A DNA stretch of 64,000 bases from Eustoma russellianum (lineage: Eukaryota; Streptophyta; Magnoliopsida; Gentianales; Gentianaceae), in NCBI GenBank assembly GCA_036186865.1, contig AP025042.1, positions 32,079,707 to 32,143,706 of the forward strand, written 5' to 3'. Positions 20,118 to 32,500 of this stretch are shown here, piece after piece (position 1 is the stretch's first letter; each line of letters begins with the position of its first letter). The notes under the pieces are model-generated. The model was given only the letters and a program-made list of their open reading frames with translations, was not told the DNA's origin and made no database searches. The translations under genes and the position numbers were made by a program.

Positions 20118-23100
20118 CGCCCCCGCAAGATGGCGGTTCCGTCGGAAATGCCAATCTTGGACCGTAAAAGCTGAAAACGAGCCTTTGGAAGTGGCTTAGT
20201 AAGGGCATCCGCAATTTGATTCGTGGTGGAGACATGTGCGACCGAAAGGGAGCCTGCGACGACTTTTTCCCGAACAAAGTGATAGTCAAGTGCTAGATGT
20301 TTCATGCGACTATGGAAAACCGGATTAGCACATAAATATGTAGCACTCAAATTGTCGCAGTAAATAGTAGGAGCCGCAGTGAGTGGGACGCCAAGTTCAT
20401 GAAGTAGATTAGTGACCCATGTGACATCCGCAGCAGTAGAGGCAACAGCACGATATTCAGCTTCAGTAGAGGATCGTGCAATAGTTCGCTGTTTCTTTGA
20501 GCACCAAGAAATCGGGTTTGAACCAAGAAAGAGTACAAAAGCAGTAGTAGAGCGATATGAGTCATGATCCCCGGCCCAATCAGCATCAGAAAAAGCGCTT
20601 AGAGTGAAAGCTTGATGGCGACGAAGCATAAGTCCATGATGTACAGTATGTTTGAGGTAGCGAAGAAGACGTTTCGCAGCGGTCCAATGAGTTTGAGTTG
20701 GGGCATGCATAAACTGGGCTAACTTGTTCACAGCAAAGGCAATATCCGGACGTGTAAGTTGAAGGTACTGAAGGCCACCAATAAGGCTACGATATTGCGT
20801 AGCATCAGCAGAGGGGGTGCCATCGTGAAGGACCAAACGGCCAGTGGCAGACATAGGAGTAGTGGCATCCTTAAGACCTGTAAGATGGAACTTATCAAGT
20901 AGATCTCGAATGTATTTACCTTGCGAGAGATAGAGACCGTCAGAGGTGAACACCGCCTCAACACCTAAGAAATAATGTAGAGGCCCTAAGTCCTTCAGAG
21001 AAAACCGATTGCTGAGAGCCTGAACAAAGGTGCGGATTGATATTTGGCAATTCCCTGTAACAAGTAAGTCATCAACATAGACAAGAAAGTAGATAACAGT
21101 GCTTCCGGACCGAAAAATAAAGAGAGAGGTATCTGACTGTGAGTTTGTAAACCCATATTGGACAAGAAAAACCTTCAACTCGGTATACCAAGCACGAGGA
21201 GCCTGTTTTAACCCATAAAGTGCACGTTTAAGGCGACACTCATGCTTGGGATGGGCTGGATCAATAAACCCAGGGGGTTGAGCCATGTAAACATCTTCAG
21301 TTAAGTGACCGTTAAAAAAAGCATTGTTCACATCCAAATGTGAAATGGACCAACCATGACAAAGTGCAACCGACAGCACGACACGGACAGTGGTAGGTTT
21401 AACAACAGGACTGAATGTATCGTGATAATCAATGCCAGGACGTTGATGAAAACCCTTAGCAACCAAACGTGCTTTGTAACGAGCAATAGAACCATCAGGA
21501 TGACGTTTGACACGAAAGACCCATTTATAGCCAACAACATTGTGGCCTGTAGGTGGTGGAACAAGAACCCAAGTGTCATTGCGCGCAAGAGCAGCAAGCT
21601 CGTCATCCATCGCAGTGCACCAATTGGGATCACTAAGGGCTTGTTTAACTGTGGTAGGTTCAATAGAGGGGGGAAGGGGATGTTTAGTTGTGTGAAGCAA
21701 CGTGACAAAGTCAGGAAAGGACTTGGGACGAGACATGTTATTACGCGAACGAGTTACCATGGGGTGTGGACGGGGAGGAAGGGCCGACTGTTCGGCCAGG
21801 GACGGGTCGGGAATAGAAGGGGCAGGCGGGGATGAGGGTATAGCGGGATGGGCTGAACTGGGGACAAAAGGGGAAGAAGAGTTGGGAGATGAGGTAGAAG
21901 CGGCATACCTGGGAGATGCTGGAGTCTCAGCTGGAGGCACAGGACCCACGGGACGAGCTGGAAGGAATTGCGCCAGGGGAGAGAGTGCGGCAAGGGCAGG
22001 AGAGCAGGCAGCCCAGACCGAAGTATCTGCAGAAGACTCAACTGAAGTAGACAAAGATGCAAAGGGAAATTGATGTTCGACAAACTGCACATGACGTGAA
22101 AGATAGAGTCTATTGGATGAGACATCAAGACATTTGTACGCATGATGAGTGTTAGAATAACCAACAAAAACACATGGGGTAGACCGAGGTGCAAGTTTAT
22201 GCTCAGAGTAAGGACGAAGCCATGGAAAGCATAAGCAGCCGAAGGCACGCATGGTGCTATAGTTAGGCACTTTATTGAATAATAACTCATACGGTGTGTT
22301 GTTGTGAAGAGTAGGTGTTGGCATGCGATTAATGAGATAAAATGCTGTAAGAAATGCATATGACCAAAACTTGGTGGGCATGGACGAGTAATGTAAAAGA
22401 GCTAACCCCGTTTCTACCACATGTCTATGTTTGCGTTCTGCAGAGCCAACGTGCTCAGGAGTGTATGGGGGTGAAACACGATGTTGAACACCTTCAGACT
22501 CACAAAATGATTTTAGACCCTTGTACTCGGTGCCCCCATCTGTATAAAGTGTAACAAGGGGACGATGAAAATATTTTTCAACCATGCGTTTATATTTAGG
22601 AAAGACAACAGAGACATCAGATTTACGAGACATGGGAAACAACCAAACATATTTCGTATAGTAATCAATAAACAGTATGTAATAACGAAAACCATCAATA
22701 GATTCTACTGGAGAGGGTCCCCATACATCGGAATATACCAAATCAAGTGGTCCACGACTGACTACTGTCGAGCTGTGAAAGGGCAGCTTATGACTTTTAT
22801 TTCCAAGACATGACGCACAAAAGAACTTATCAAACGTAGTATCAAAAGAACTAGGCAAAAGATTATCCTGACGCAAAGACTGAATCACTCGTAAGGATGG
22901 GTGGCCAAGACGATGATGCCACGTGGAGAGGGACGTTGTGGTGCTGACAAGAGCCTGCTTGGGCGCAGGGTGGGCGACGGCTGTAGATGGTGTGGGTGTC
23001 ACTTGCCACGCGTAGAGATTATCCTTGGTCCGCCCGTAAGCCAGCTGCGCCCCCGTCTTGAGATCCTTGACAACAAAGGAAAACGGGAAAAATTCAATAG

Positions 23101-24343
23101 AAGTGTTATTGTGTTGACAAAATTTAGATACTGAAATCAAATTTGTAGAAACCAAAGGAACATGCAAGACATCAGTTAAAAGAAAAGATTTAGAGCCAGA
23201 AGAGAGAACAGAAGAACCAGTATTGGCGATGGCGAGGCCGGTACCATCGCCTATGAGGACATCATCCGGCCCCTCGTAGGACTGGTGATGAGACAGAGTG
23301 TTGAGGTCGTGAGTGACATGATGCGATGCACCAGTGTCGAGGATCCAGTTGGGCCGAGAGTTGCGTGGTGCATTGAGATGAACTTTGGGTTGCTGCGCTT
23401 GCTGCAATGATCGCTTGAGGGAGTAGCATTGCCGTGCCGTATGACCACGTTTCTGACAAAACTGACAGACTATTCCGGTTTGTGACGCAGACCGCGAGTT
23501 GCGCGAACCGGACATGGGCTGATTAGAGTTAAACGGAAAGAAGGACTGCTGAGGGTGCTGGCTAGTCGGCGGTTTTCCAGGACCTGGGCGACTGACTCCC
23601 TGCCGAGGCCCTCCATGATTGGTGGTGGGTTGACCACCATGGAAAGACTTAAGCTGTGTTGAATGAACAGTAACAAAAGACGCGGTTCTGTGTTCCTCAC
23701 GTTTGAGGAAAGTTTCATGCTCCACTAATTTGTCATGAAGTTCTTCAAAGGTGAGAGGAGTCTCTCAAGCACGAATTGCGGCAGCTATTTCACGAAAGTT
23801 GCTGCTGAGTCCATTGAGTGCGAAGATAGTGAGATCATCATCGCGGAGATGTGTATCCACGAGAGCTAATTCATCGGCTATGCTCTTAATGGTTTGTAGA
23901 TAATCTGCAACCGACTGGGTGTCACATGTGACGTTGGTAAGTCTCTCCTTGAGGTTCATAATGCGAGATCGAGACTTGTTAGCATATAATTTGTGAAGCT
24001 TTGTCCAAGCATCACGTGAAGTGGCAGCTGTAGCGATTAAAGGCACTACAGTCTCGGAGACTGATGCTAGCAGAGCATGCAGCAGCATCTTGTCTTGTCT
24101 AACCCAGGTAGCATAATCTGGGTTAGGCTGGGAAGCACCATCCTTGTCACATTTCTGGCGTGGTGGACATGGGTGACTTTCATCAAGGTAACCCATGAGA
24201 TCATACCCATAGAGCAAAGCGTCAAACTGGGCTTTCCAAGAGGGAAAATTATTCTTGGTGAGTTTAAGGGGCAACTGAGCTGCAACGTTTATGGCTATGA
24301 TTCCATCATGAGAGCCATGCTTGGCGGTGGTGCTATCGGCCAT
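20066..24343 (-). pseudogene. Copia gag-pol with one nonsense codon
   Basis: One frame from ATG (24341-24343) to the stop at 20066-20068, broken only by TGA at 23765-23767 in gag (AIRA*ETPLTFEEL), where CGA would restore Arg. Domains in order: gag (LTKNNFPSWKAQFDALLYGY), CCHC knuckle (CQFCQKRGHTARQC, about residue 291), protease WILDTGASHHVTHD, integrase (WHHRLGHPSL; YSDVWGP, YTDGGTEYKG, SAERKHRHVVE), reverse transcriptase (LDVNNAFFNGHLTEDVYMAQ; YVDDLLVTGN near residue 1086) and RNase H (AFSDADWAGD, ARSSTEAEYRAV). Catalytic residues look intact. The motif style and short LTRs suggest the Ale/Retrofit lineage. The nonsense codon makes this copy non-autonomous unless it is read through. Confidence 0.93.
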
Positions 24344-24406
24344 GATGAAGTGCAGGACCGAAAAAAGAAAATGAAACTCGTTTGAGTGAAAATGGCTCTG
24401 ATACCA

Positions 24407-24666
24407 TAAAAGAGTTATCGAGAAGATTGTATTTCATTCATATCAACAATGTACATCAAGTATATTCCTATATAGGGTTTTCGGTTTCCCTATGAGTGTG
24501 TGTAGTGAAGAATTTGAGTACAATTAGAAAAGGCTGTTACAACAAAATACTAACAAGATAACAACAACCCAAGATAACACCAAGGTTGAACATTTGTTAC
24601 AACCACCGGCGGTTTCAACCATCCGGATTCTTTGGAGCTGCAGTCGGTGGCTTCTTTTCCTTAACA
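24407..24666 (-). repeat. 5' LTR of the Ale-like copia
   Basis: 260 bp. On the minus strand a TATA-like CCCTATATAGG box lies in the second half. The primer-binding site adjoins at 24394-24406. Confidence 0.92.
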
Positions 24667-24743
24667 CTAAGGAATTATTGGTTCGAGCAATTGTGAGCAA
24701 CAACAAGCTGCTTATGCTCAACCATCCCTTGCATGATGAGAAG

Positions 24744-24834
24744 ATATCCTTGAAATCTTTTTATATATGTATCTTTGGCTATGTTTTTCTATAGATAATA
24801 CAAGAAAGTTTTTGGGAACTCTTCACTTTCGAAC
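24744..24834 (+). other. Probable U12-type AT-AC intron
   Basis: Exon ...HPLHDEK ends at 24743. The intron would start ATATCCTTG, matching 8 of 9 bases of the AT-AC minor-spliceosome donor ATATCCTTT, and end ...TTTCGAAC at 24834. Coding then resumes in the same phase with IRSVQRFAKQLSLKEIDTQT and TGA (24835-24897). A branch-site-like TTGGGAACT lies 15 nt before the acceptor, a normal U12 distance but only a fair match to TTCCTTAAC. No GT-AG pair preserves the frame here. Confidence 0.65.
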
Positions 24835-24946
24835 ATTCGCAGTGTCCAGAGATTTGCTAAGCAGCTTAGTTTGAAGGAGATTGACACTCAAACATGATTA
24901 CTTTCGTAAGTTCACCTCTCTCTCTTTCTTACTCTCTGTTTTAGCT

Positions 24947-25105
24947 TTATGCACACAAATTTCGGGAATGTGCGGCAGATGATTTATGCTCTTGAACTTG
25001 TGTGGCAGATGATCTCTCTCTCTCTCTCTGTGCTTTATGCAGACAAATTTCTGGAATGTGTGGCAGATGATTTTTGCTCTTGAAGTTGTCTAACAGATGT
25101 TTGAT
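24947..25105 (+). repeat. Imperfect tandem duplication with (CT)n tract
   Basis: Two copies of about 80 bp begin GCTTTATGCACACAAATTTC and GCTTTATGCAGACAAATTTC, each followed by GGCAGATGAT. They are separated by a CT repeat (25013-25029). They lie in the presumed 3' UTR of the host gene. Confidence 0.8.
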
Positions 25106-25240
25106 TTTGCGATTGAATATTGGATGCCCTTCAAATCCTAATGATCCCATGAAAGCCTACTCTTTCTTGTGCTTTCTCGTCAAGTCGGGAGAGAGTTTAA
25201 ACACTGTTTACCTCTGTATTTTTTGGTTGCCCTGGGAAAC

Positions 25241-25447
25241 TGTAGAAAAGTAATATAAATAAGTGTAGAAATACTGTATACTAGTTAGTATATAGCCGTT
25301 AGTTGTAGTTACCTACTTGGTGACTTCATCCATTTCTAGCCGTTAGACTTTGTCTGTAAAGCATGTATATATACTGCACATTGTAATTGTTTTTGGGTTA
25401 AGCTTTATATGAAAGACACTGATTTATTCTTCTTCAAGAATTCTTTA
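25241..25447 (+). repeat. Candidate solo LTR (207 bp)
   Basis: It begins TGTAGAAAAGTAATAT, has a TATA-like GTATATATACTGC box, and ends ATTCTTTA. It is flanked by a perfect 5-bp repeat GAAAC (25236-25240 and 25448-25452). The ends would be TG...TA, like the Ale-like element at 19860. There is no coding sequence. A chance 5-bp match cannot be excluded; orientation follows the TG and TATA order. Confidence 0.5.
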
Positions 25448-25452
25448 GAAAC

Positions 25453-26377
25453 TTGTACATATCTCTATGGGTCTATATTTATGCAGCTGGTTGCTTTATA
25501 GGCATATATGCTGCAAATAAATACTATACCTGTGGAGCGTTAATACCTATGCGTTTAGTACATTTCCCTAGATGCAAAATAGCTAACATATCCAAAGAAT
25601 ACTCTCCTTTTATAGGAAAAAAATGACTTTTGGACCTTAAATAATTTTTATCTGCTCCATGGAATGCGAAAGTACATTTACAAGTAAAAATAGATAAATC
25701 CAGGATATAATCTAGTTGGTACTAGATTTGGGATATATTCCAAGAATTGGAAGAAGTATGGCCAGTTAGGTTAGGTGACTGATGAAGTCGGTTAGGTTAC
25801 ATGTAAACTTGTTCTGTTTAATGTGGTATATGCTAGATTTTTGTTAAGGAAGTGCTTGGAACCATATTTTTCTTTTACCATATGTTATTCTACGCATTTT
25901 CGATAAATTTAACTCACATTTGATATATTATACTTTTTCAATATCCGAAAGTAATAATTTTAACATAGAAGATTGACATTATCAGTTAGAAATAATTATC
26001 TTATATTAAAAAAACGTATAAAGAGGACTAACATGGTAATATTTTGATAATTTTACATTACCCATACTGATTGTTTGCTTTACTAAATCTACTTGTCGCA
26101 TGATTTAAAACATACAAACATGTTTATAAATACGAATCGTAATTCATGTTTATAAATGTGGTTCCAAACATTACCTAGTAAATCCAATTCAAAAAAGATT
26201 AAAATAAATTTTAGTTACTTATTTAAAAAAATATCATTCAATTTAACTCTACATTTTATTTGTTAGACTATAGAGCTACAGAAAAATCAACTAAACTAGT
26301 TATCTTTGATTCAGTATTAAAAATAAAATAAAGCAAATATTTTAAAATTAATTGTATCTTAATCCTATCACATAGAA

Positions 26378-26413
<36 letters not shown>

Positions 26414-27215
26414 ACAGGCAACAATTTTGATAAATTATATCAGGATACTATTCGGCAAGCTTATCAGTTTTCTTTTAAAATGACTGACTTATTAATTACT
26501 TAGTCGTCGAGGCTGTTTGTGTAGCGAATAAGTGGGTCAAACCAGCTTATAAGTACTTTTTTGGATTTAGAAATGTTTGATTATTACTTAAAGTCATATG
26601 CTTTTAAGTACTTAATTGACTTATAAGCTGCTAAACCAAAAAGTTGTACCCCAGTTTTTTTTTTTTTTCTTGCTTATAAGCTGATAAATAAAATACATGT
26701 TTGACCAACAAAATCACTTTATTGTCCTTGACAGATTACCCTTTTCTATTTTTCAATTTTACGTTATCGTCCCATCTGTGTCATACAAGAATTCTTCTGT
26801 CAGCTACTGCTGGCGTCCATTTGAACGGAGAAACTTTCAAATTCATTTTCCATTATTGTCCCGCATTGTGTGTTGACGAGATCCTGTGTTTGTGTTCTTC
26901 GGCTCTCGGATAGGAAAAGAGTACTCTGAGAGATTTTGTTTTTGTTTTGTTGATAGATAGCTTGCCAGTTCTTCCTTTTTATCCAAGAAGCAGGAGCTAG
27001 GTGATGAGAATGAAGCTGGGGATTGGTTATACAATTTCAGGTGGGTTTTCTTGTGCGATTTGACCACCTGAAAACTTTGATTACAGTTGGAGACTTGGAG
27101 TCTTTGTTCAAAAGTGCGTGAGGTGGTGATATGGAAATATAAAGTCCATAACTCCTTAACAACTGCAAATTTACACAGAGCCTACCAAACTTCTTCATCA
27201 TCATCCGGACCAGTA
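25453..27215. other. AT-rich intergenic DNA
   Basis: No gene recognised. It holds an (AT)n run at 26383-26410, poly-T tracts, and a 26470-26690 stretch with repeated CTTATAAG palindromes (CAGCTTATAAGTAC, GACTTATAAGCTG, TGCTTATAAGCTG) that may be an old miniature inverted-repeat element. The latter has no boundary I can fix. Confidence 0.5.
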
Positions 27216-27342
27216 TATCCCAACGACAGCAAAAGCTATCGTTATGATCTGGGGAAGGTAAGTAGTAGGCAGAAAATACCTCTATCCCAAGGGATAGAGA
27301 GTCTGTTTTCAGTGAGACCACCGGCTCTATATGAACCTGCAG
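27216..27342 (-). repeat. TS/Au-like SINE fragment
   Basis: On the plus strand it reads CCAGTATATCCCAACGACAG, then ATGATCTGGGGAAGGTAAGT, CCCAAGGGATAGAGAGTCTG and AGACCACCGGCTCT. This is the reverse complement of the body of TS/Au-type plant SINEs. A shorter piece with the same ACGACAGCAAAAGCTATCG block lies at about 17655-17705 inside an intron of the host gene. Confidence 0.6.
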
Positions 27343-27639
27343 AAATGACATAATAATAGATATATGATGTGCTAGTGTGTTAGTGAGAAAATTCAAGAAA
27401 TACAAAGAAAAAACTTTCAATATTAAAATACACATCACGTATATATGTACATGTAATGTAAAACAACGGTATAACATACGCAACCAAGTGGAAAGTCAAC
27501 CTAAAGCGTAGATAGTGTCTACGCCTATCTATGTCCCTAAATATACTCTAATCCCTATATATGATATATACCTCGTTAACCTTAATCTTATGTCTCCATG
27601 AACTCCTATCGTAGACCATCAAAAAAACAAGCAAAGCCT

Positions 27640-29535
27640 AGTGAATGGATTTTCGATTTCGGAGCTACAAATACAATAAGTCATGACCTTATATTGAAAC
27701 AGCTAGTATAAAGTTGATAGATGTTCGAGGAGAGGCCTTATTACTCTCTCTCTATGGAGAATACTTCAAAATTATATCTATGTTCTATCGTTTTCATCCA
27801 AATTACTCTCAATTAATCAAGTGACGAAGAAACTTAATTATGTTGTGCTTATGTATCTCACTTATTGTCTTTTGCAGGATATTCTTACGAAGAAGATCAT
27901 TAGAAGTGGTACTTAATGCAATGGCCTCTACTATGTTGATTAGGTGACTCAACAGGCACATGCAATGCTTGTTTATAGAACGGGCAATTGAGAACTTTGG
28001 CTGTGGCATAGGCGCATGTGACATTAATCTTTGGATATTCAAAACTTCTAGTTTCAATTTTTTCAAAAATATTCCCTTTCTAACCCGCAAAAAATGCTTG
28101 TAACTAATTTTTTCTCGTACATTCAAATGTTGGGGTCTCGCACCTGGTTCTACTCATAATTGTTTACATTATTATATGATATTTGTGGATGACTTCTCTT
28201 GTATGACATGGTTATATCTCTTCAAGATTATATCCGAACTACCCATAAAATTTATTGAATTTTTTCACATGATTTAAACACAATTTGGTAAAAGAATCCA
28301 GATTCTTTGCTCCGAAAATAGAAGAGATTTTGTCAATCAAACTATGCAAACCTTCTTTAAAACACGTGGTCTACTCCATCACACTACATGTCCTAATATG
28401 TCATAATAGAATGGTGTGACGGGCGAAACAATCACATGCTCTTCGAAGTGACCCCGCTATGATGTTCCATAATCTTACTGGCCAAAAGCTGTCACTACCT
28501 CTGCATACCTACTCAATCACCTACCTAGCCGAATGCTCCACAATTTCTCACGACTCAAACCATCATACCCTCCATTCTCACCTTGCCCCTCAAGGTGTTT
28601 GATTATTCGAAGTTTGTTGATGTCTCCAAACTCGAACGATCTAAACTTGACCTCTGCGCAGCAAAAAAATCAGAAAGGGTGTCGTTGACAACCCCTATAT
28701 GCATTGCAAGCATATAATCGTGGCACAACAAAAAAATCAGAAAGGGTGTCGGTGACAACCCCTATATGCATTACAACCATATAATCGTGGCTTGTGTTTT
28801 ACTCGAAATTGAATTTTACTTCACTCATCAAGCTAGTGTTCAGAAGGACTAACAGTGAACCACTAGATTGGTTAAACATGATAAGTTGTCCAGAGCTTGT
28901 TATATAGGAGCACGTAGATAAAGCCACCGAGTATGCCCTTGAAGATGTAGAAGAGTCAATGAACTAGTTACATCACCAAGTGATCATTCTGAGTTAGATA
29001 TCTGACAATCGGTAAGTAACGCAGACCCAGACAAAAGTTTATATGATCATGGTGGTACTGATGTTGATAATGTTGAGAATATAGATGAACAACAAATGTT
29101 CACTCTATCTTCAAGGAGAAATAGAGAAGTGCCTTCTTATTGGTACTCATCTGAGCATGTGCTTCGAAACTCTAGGTAACCAGTAAACACAGTTAGAGAG
29201 AGTTACGGATGGTGCATGAGTTTTTCCAGCTACGCTCCTCTCTGAAGTTATTCCCTGAGTAATAGAAGAGGCCACCAAGGCAGTTGAATGGCAGAATGCC
29301 ATGGAAACAGAGAAGGAGGCCTTACAGAAAAACGCAATATAGGAGAAATGTGTACCATCAAAAGAAAAGAGGCATGTAGAATGTAGATGACCGTTCACAG
29401 TTAAGTACAAGGTGGATGGATATATTGAGCGGTGCAAAGCAAGACCGATAAAAAAGGGTTATACACATACATACGACATCGATTACTCTGAAACCTTCTT
29501 CCTAGTGGCTAAGATTGATATTATCAGGGTGCTAT
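27640..29535 (+). pseudogene. Decayed Ty1/copia pol, left part
   Basis: Scattered but ordered copia motifs are readable across many frameshifts and stops: protease-like WIFDFGATNTISHD (about 27645), integrase zinc-region WHRRMCHINL (about 28000), MIFVDDFSCMTWLYL (about 28180), SENRRDFVN (about 28315), and YDIDYSETFFLVAKIDI near 29480 (start of RT). At 29531 it is interrupted by the gypsy-like array and resumes at 42897. No LTR was found for it, so it is old. Confidence 0.75.
28662..28795 (+). repeat. 67-bp tandem duplication in the decayed copia
   Basis: Two near-identical units, each starting CAAAAAAATCAGAAAGGGTG and containing GACAACCCCTATATGCATT, with period 67. Confidence 0.9.
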
Positions 29536-32500
29536 TGTAGCGCCCCGCTCCCGAGCCTTAGCATCGAGAACAGTGCACCCGCCGTATCTCACTAAGGAGA
29601 ATACAAGGCGTCGATACAAATCAACTACACGTCATCATAATAACGCAAATTGATGTTAGCGGAAGTCATTGCTAAAATCCTCGATAAAATGATCATCATC
29701 ATTAATACAATGTCTAAAAATTTCTAATCAATACAATAGTCAAATGTATGCAAACACTAATCTCGAAAATACATAACCTCGAATATCGAAATAACTGTCT
29801 CATCCAATTCTCGAAAATCTTTTCTGAATATCCTTAGTTTCGAAACCTCTCGTCTCGATCTTCCACGGTATACCAACTCCTGTGTAAGCATACCCTAATT
29901 TCACATGCCTGCAAAACTGGTGAGTGGTGGTGTGAGCCAAAATCAACGGGCTCAGTAAGCAACCTACTTATACTTGTTATAGGAATCATACATGCAGAAG
30001 CAAATACAAATAACATTTACAGTTAACATACATGTCCTTAGTCCACAATGATTTCACTCGATTATCTGTAACAGTTAAGACTTCGAAAATAAATACAAAA
30101 TAAATAACTCATCAGCCCAATCTACCTTACCGTGATGCATGCTCTTCTCAAGTATGACATACGCAACAAACAAATAATCACATAAACAAAGAAAAAAAAA
30201 ACAATGTATACCAACGAAGTAGATAAGCCGCAGAAAGTAAGTCACTCCACATAATAATGCGCAACTTCATGATGCATGTCCTATTATGCATGTCACACGC
30301 AACGAAGTCATGTCACACGGAAATGCCGATATCTCCACCATGCAATGCATGAACCCGGGTCCTAACTGAGTGGCTGTGGGTCGTACCCACCCACAGTCAC
30401 CATCCTGAGTGTACTTGGCCCCGCCACCGTACACCATCCTGAGCGCCCGTGACCCGTACGTCACGACCCACCATCATGCAAATGCACGTGCCATGAATGC
30501 AAACAACACAATCGCCTGAGGCCCCTGGCCCATCCTCACCATCCTCCGGCACTCGAATCTAGGTTCATTTATTTCTGGAGTTTATTTCTAATTTTCTGAT
30601 ATATATTTATATTTTCCTATAATTATTACTATTAATTAAGTTACATTTATATCATGTTCTGGGTCGAGGCCTGCCACCGCAACCGGCCCGTTGGCCAATC
30701 GGCCCGGCTCGACGGCCTGCCTGGCCCGACTCTCTTTTCTTTCATCTCACTTTCATTTTCATTCTCATTTTTGTTCTTCTCACCTTCATTTAATCTGGTG
30801 TATCCACACTCATACATACACACAGTTTCACATGTAAATACATATATCACATATGCACACAATTCACATATAGAGGAAATTCAATTACAGTTGTGCAACA
30901 ATAACACACTGATGCATGATAAACATAACGAGCATAAATAGACCACTTGCATTTGATGCATGACAACATGACGAACACAAATAGACTATTTACCTCTGAT
31001 GCATGACAGTATAACGAGCATATATAGATCACTTACCTCGAATAGGTCACCTAGCTGCTTATATTATGCTCGAACGTGAAGAAGGTCACCATAAAAGTCT
31101 ATGCTTTTACATGTCCACTCATCCTCTGGAAACTCCAAAATTTGAACCTGTACATTAATTATTTGTTTATTAACTTGTCTCTTCAACTTTACCTTTTCAC
31201 CACAAATTCCTTCTACTTTGAATTACTCTTATTCTTTCCGTACAATTATGCGACTATTACATATAGCAATTCTCTCTCTCCTTTTCTTTAAAAAAATCCA
31301 ATAATTACTATAAACATTTATATATGTATCTCCTTCCAAAACCATTTATTTGATTACACATGTTTAAAAAAAACCGAACCCTTACATAACGTAATAATTC
31401 TCAAAAATAATGTCACTATATATCAATGTGTATGATTTCAAAAAAAAAAACAATTTCGTAACTTTCAAACCACTGATGTATGCATATGCAATTAAATATA
31501 CTAAAAAAATCAAAGAGAATCAAAACAGAAAATATATATATATATACAAACGGCAGTTTTCTATACATAATTCAAATAATCAGTTTAAATGTATGTTTAT
31601 ATGCTTAAATAGTTTCGAAAAAAAAACAATTATGTATGAGCTCAATTGCTTGAAACTCTACATGTGCAGAAATTTATTAAACAAATTCTAAGTCACGTGC
31701 ACATATGTAATACACATGAAAGTAGATAGTACAATATTGAAAAGTCACAAAAGAACGAAAGCAAAACAGTACATATTTTATGTGTATATACCCATTCCTG
31801 CCAAAATATTGCCCTTATTTGTTTAAATCCTCTCAAAGCAATATCTGAAAACTATGTATATTTTATATATGAAGATAATAAATGTATATATTTACATATC
31901 TCATTCTGAACGGGTTATCTACTTATGGATATAATTATAGAAAAAATAACAGTGTATGTATATATAAAATACAAAGCACTGCAAGAAAAATAAATTTAAA
32001 TATACACATTTACATTTATAGTTCCAAATAAAAACATAAATCTAGAGTTGTGTACTTTCAGAATGACCACGAATGTGCTTATAAGTAATTTCAAGTGACC
32101 AGTAAATATATCCATATATAAATGTGTTTTCTGAAATAGTGTGTGTGTGTATATATGTGTGTATATATATATATCAAGGAAGTAATATAATACCAAACCA
32201 CCTTCATAACACATATTGGAAAAATATACATATAATAATTTGTGTGTATCACAGCTGCCAACGAAATTCACATACCATAAAGGAATGTGTAATACACCCG
32301 CATATATATACACACTCAACCGTATATATATGTGTGTGTATATATATGCACACTTTCATATATTAAATACACACATCTATACAATCAATTATACAAATAT
32401 ATATAATCCGTTTGTATATGAAAATAAAACCATTTAAGAAATACGTAGAAAGTACAAACGGGTACTTACTTCTTTTCCGGATATATTATTTCTACGACTG

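Larger units (their letters stand above)
19860..24666 (-). mobile_element. Young Ale/Retrofit-like copia element (4807 bp) inside a coding exon
   Basis: LTRs at 19860-20117 (258 bp) and 24407-24666 (260 bp) differ mainly by one TG unit. The primer site TGGTATCAGAGCC (RC of 24394-24406) directly adjoins the 5' LTR and matches initiator-Met tRNA. A G-rich polypurine tract (TTGCGGGGGCG on the minus strand) precedes the 3' LTR. Flanks are CTTAG (19855-19859) and CTAAG (24667-24671), a target-site duplication with one mismatch. Removing the element restores the host reading HEEAKELLVRAIV. LTR ends on the minus strand are TGTTAAGG...CTTTTA, i.e. TG...TA rather than TG...CA. Confidence 0.93.
8086..24897 (+). 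pseudogene. Plant gene of an uncharacterised family (tentatively At4g18490-like), split by two retrotransposons
   Basis: Exons are spread over 16.8 kb. Exon 1 is 8086-8149 (ATG, MAEPQNEASAAVDHKKKD). Exon 2 is 8454-8581 (NDFLTSWKSTSITGDD and MDLDFGPISKGKKKAFAF). Exon 3 is 16024-16212 (DIDFNLDGDFGKLPYF and MPDIDLSSPIKK). The large exon starts at 16303. Later exons include 17391-17511 (ATLVGKSIAQVEERIRTQL), about 18160-18290, 18658-18770, about 18848-18890 and 18980-19160. The last coding part is 19821-19859 plus 24672-24743 (HEEAKELLVRAIVSNN), then 24835-24897. Exon 2 ends in phase with exon 3 across the copia at 8908-15973. The protein is acidic, Ser-rich and low in complexity, with no enzymatic motif I know. 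Exon 2 has an extra A in GGGAAATGAC that breaks the frame, and the copia at 19860 adds a TAG at 19857-19859. The frame also does not join cleanly between the large exon and 17391. The family link is from memory and unverified. Confidence 0.7.
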
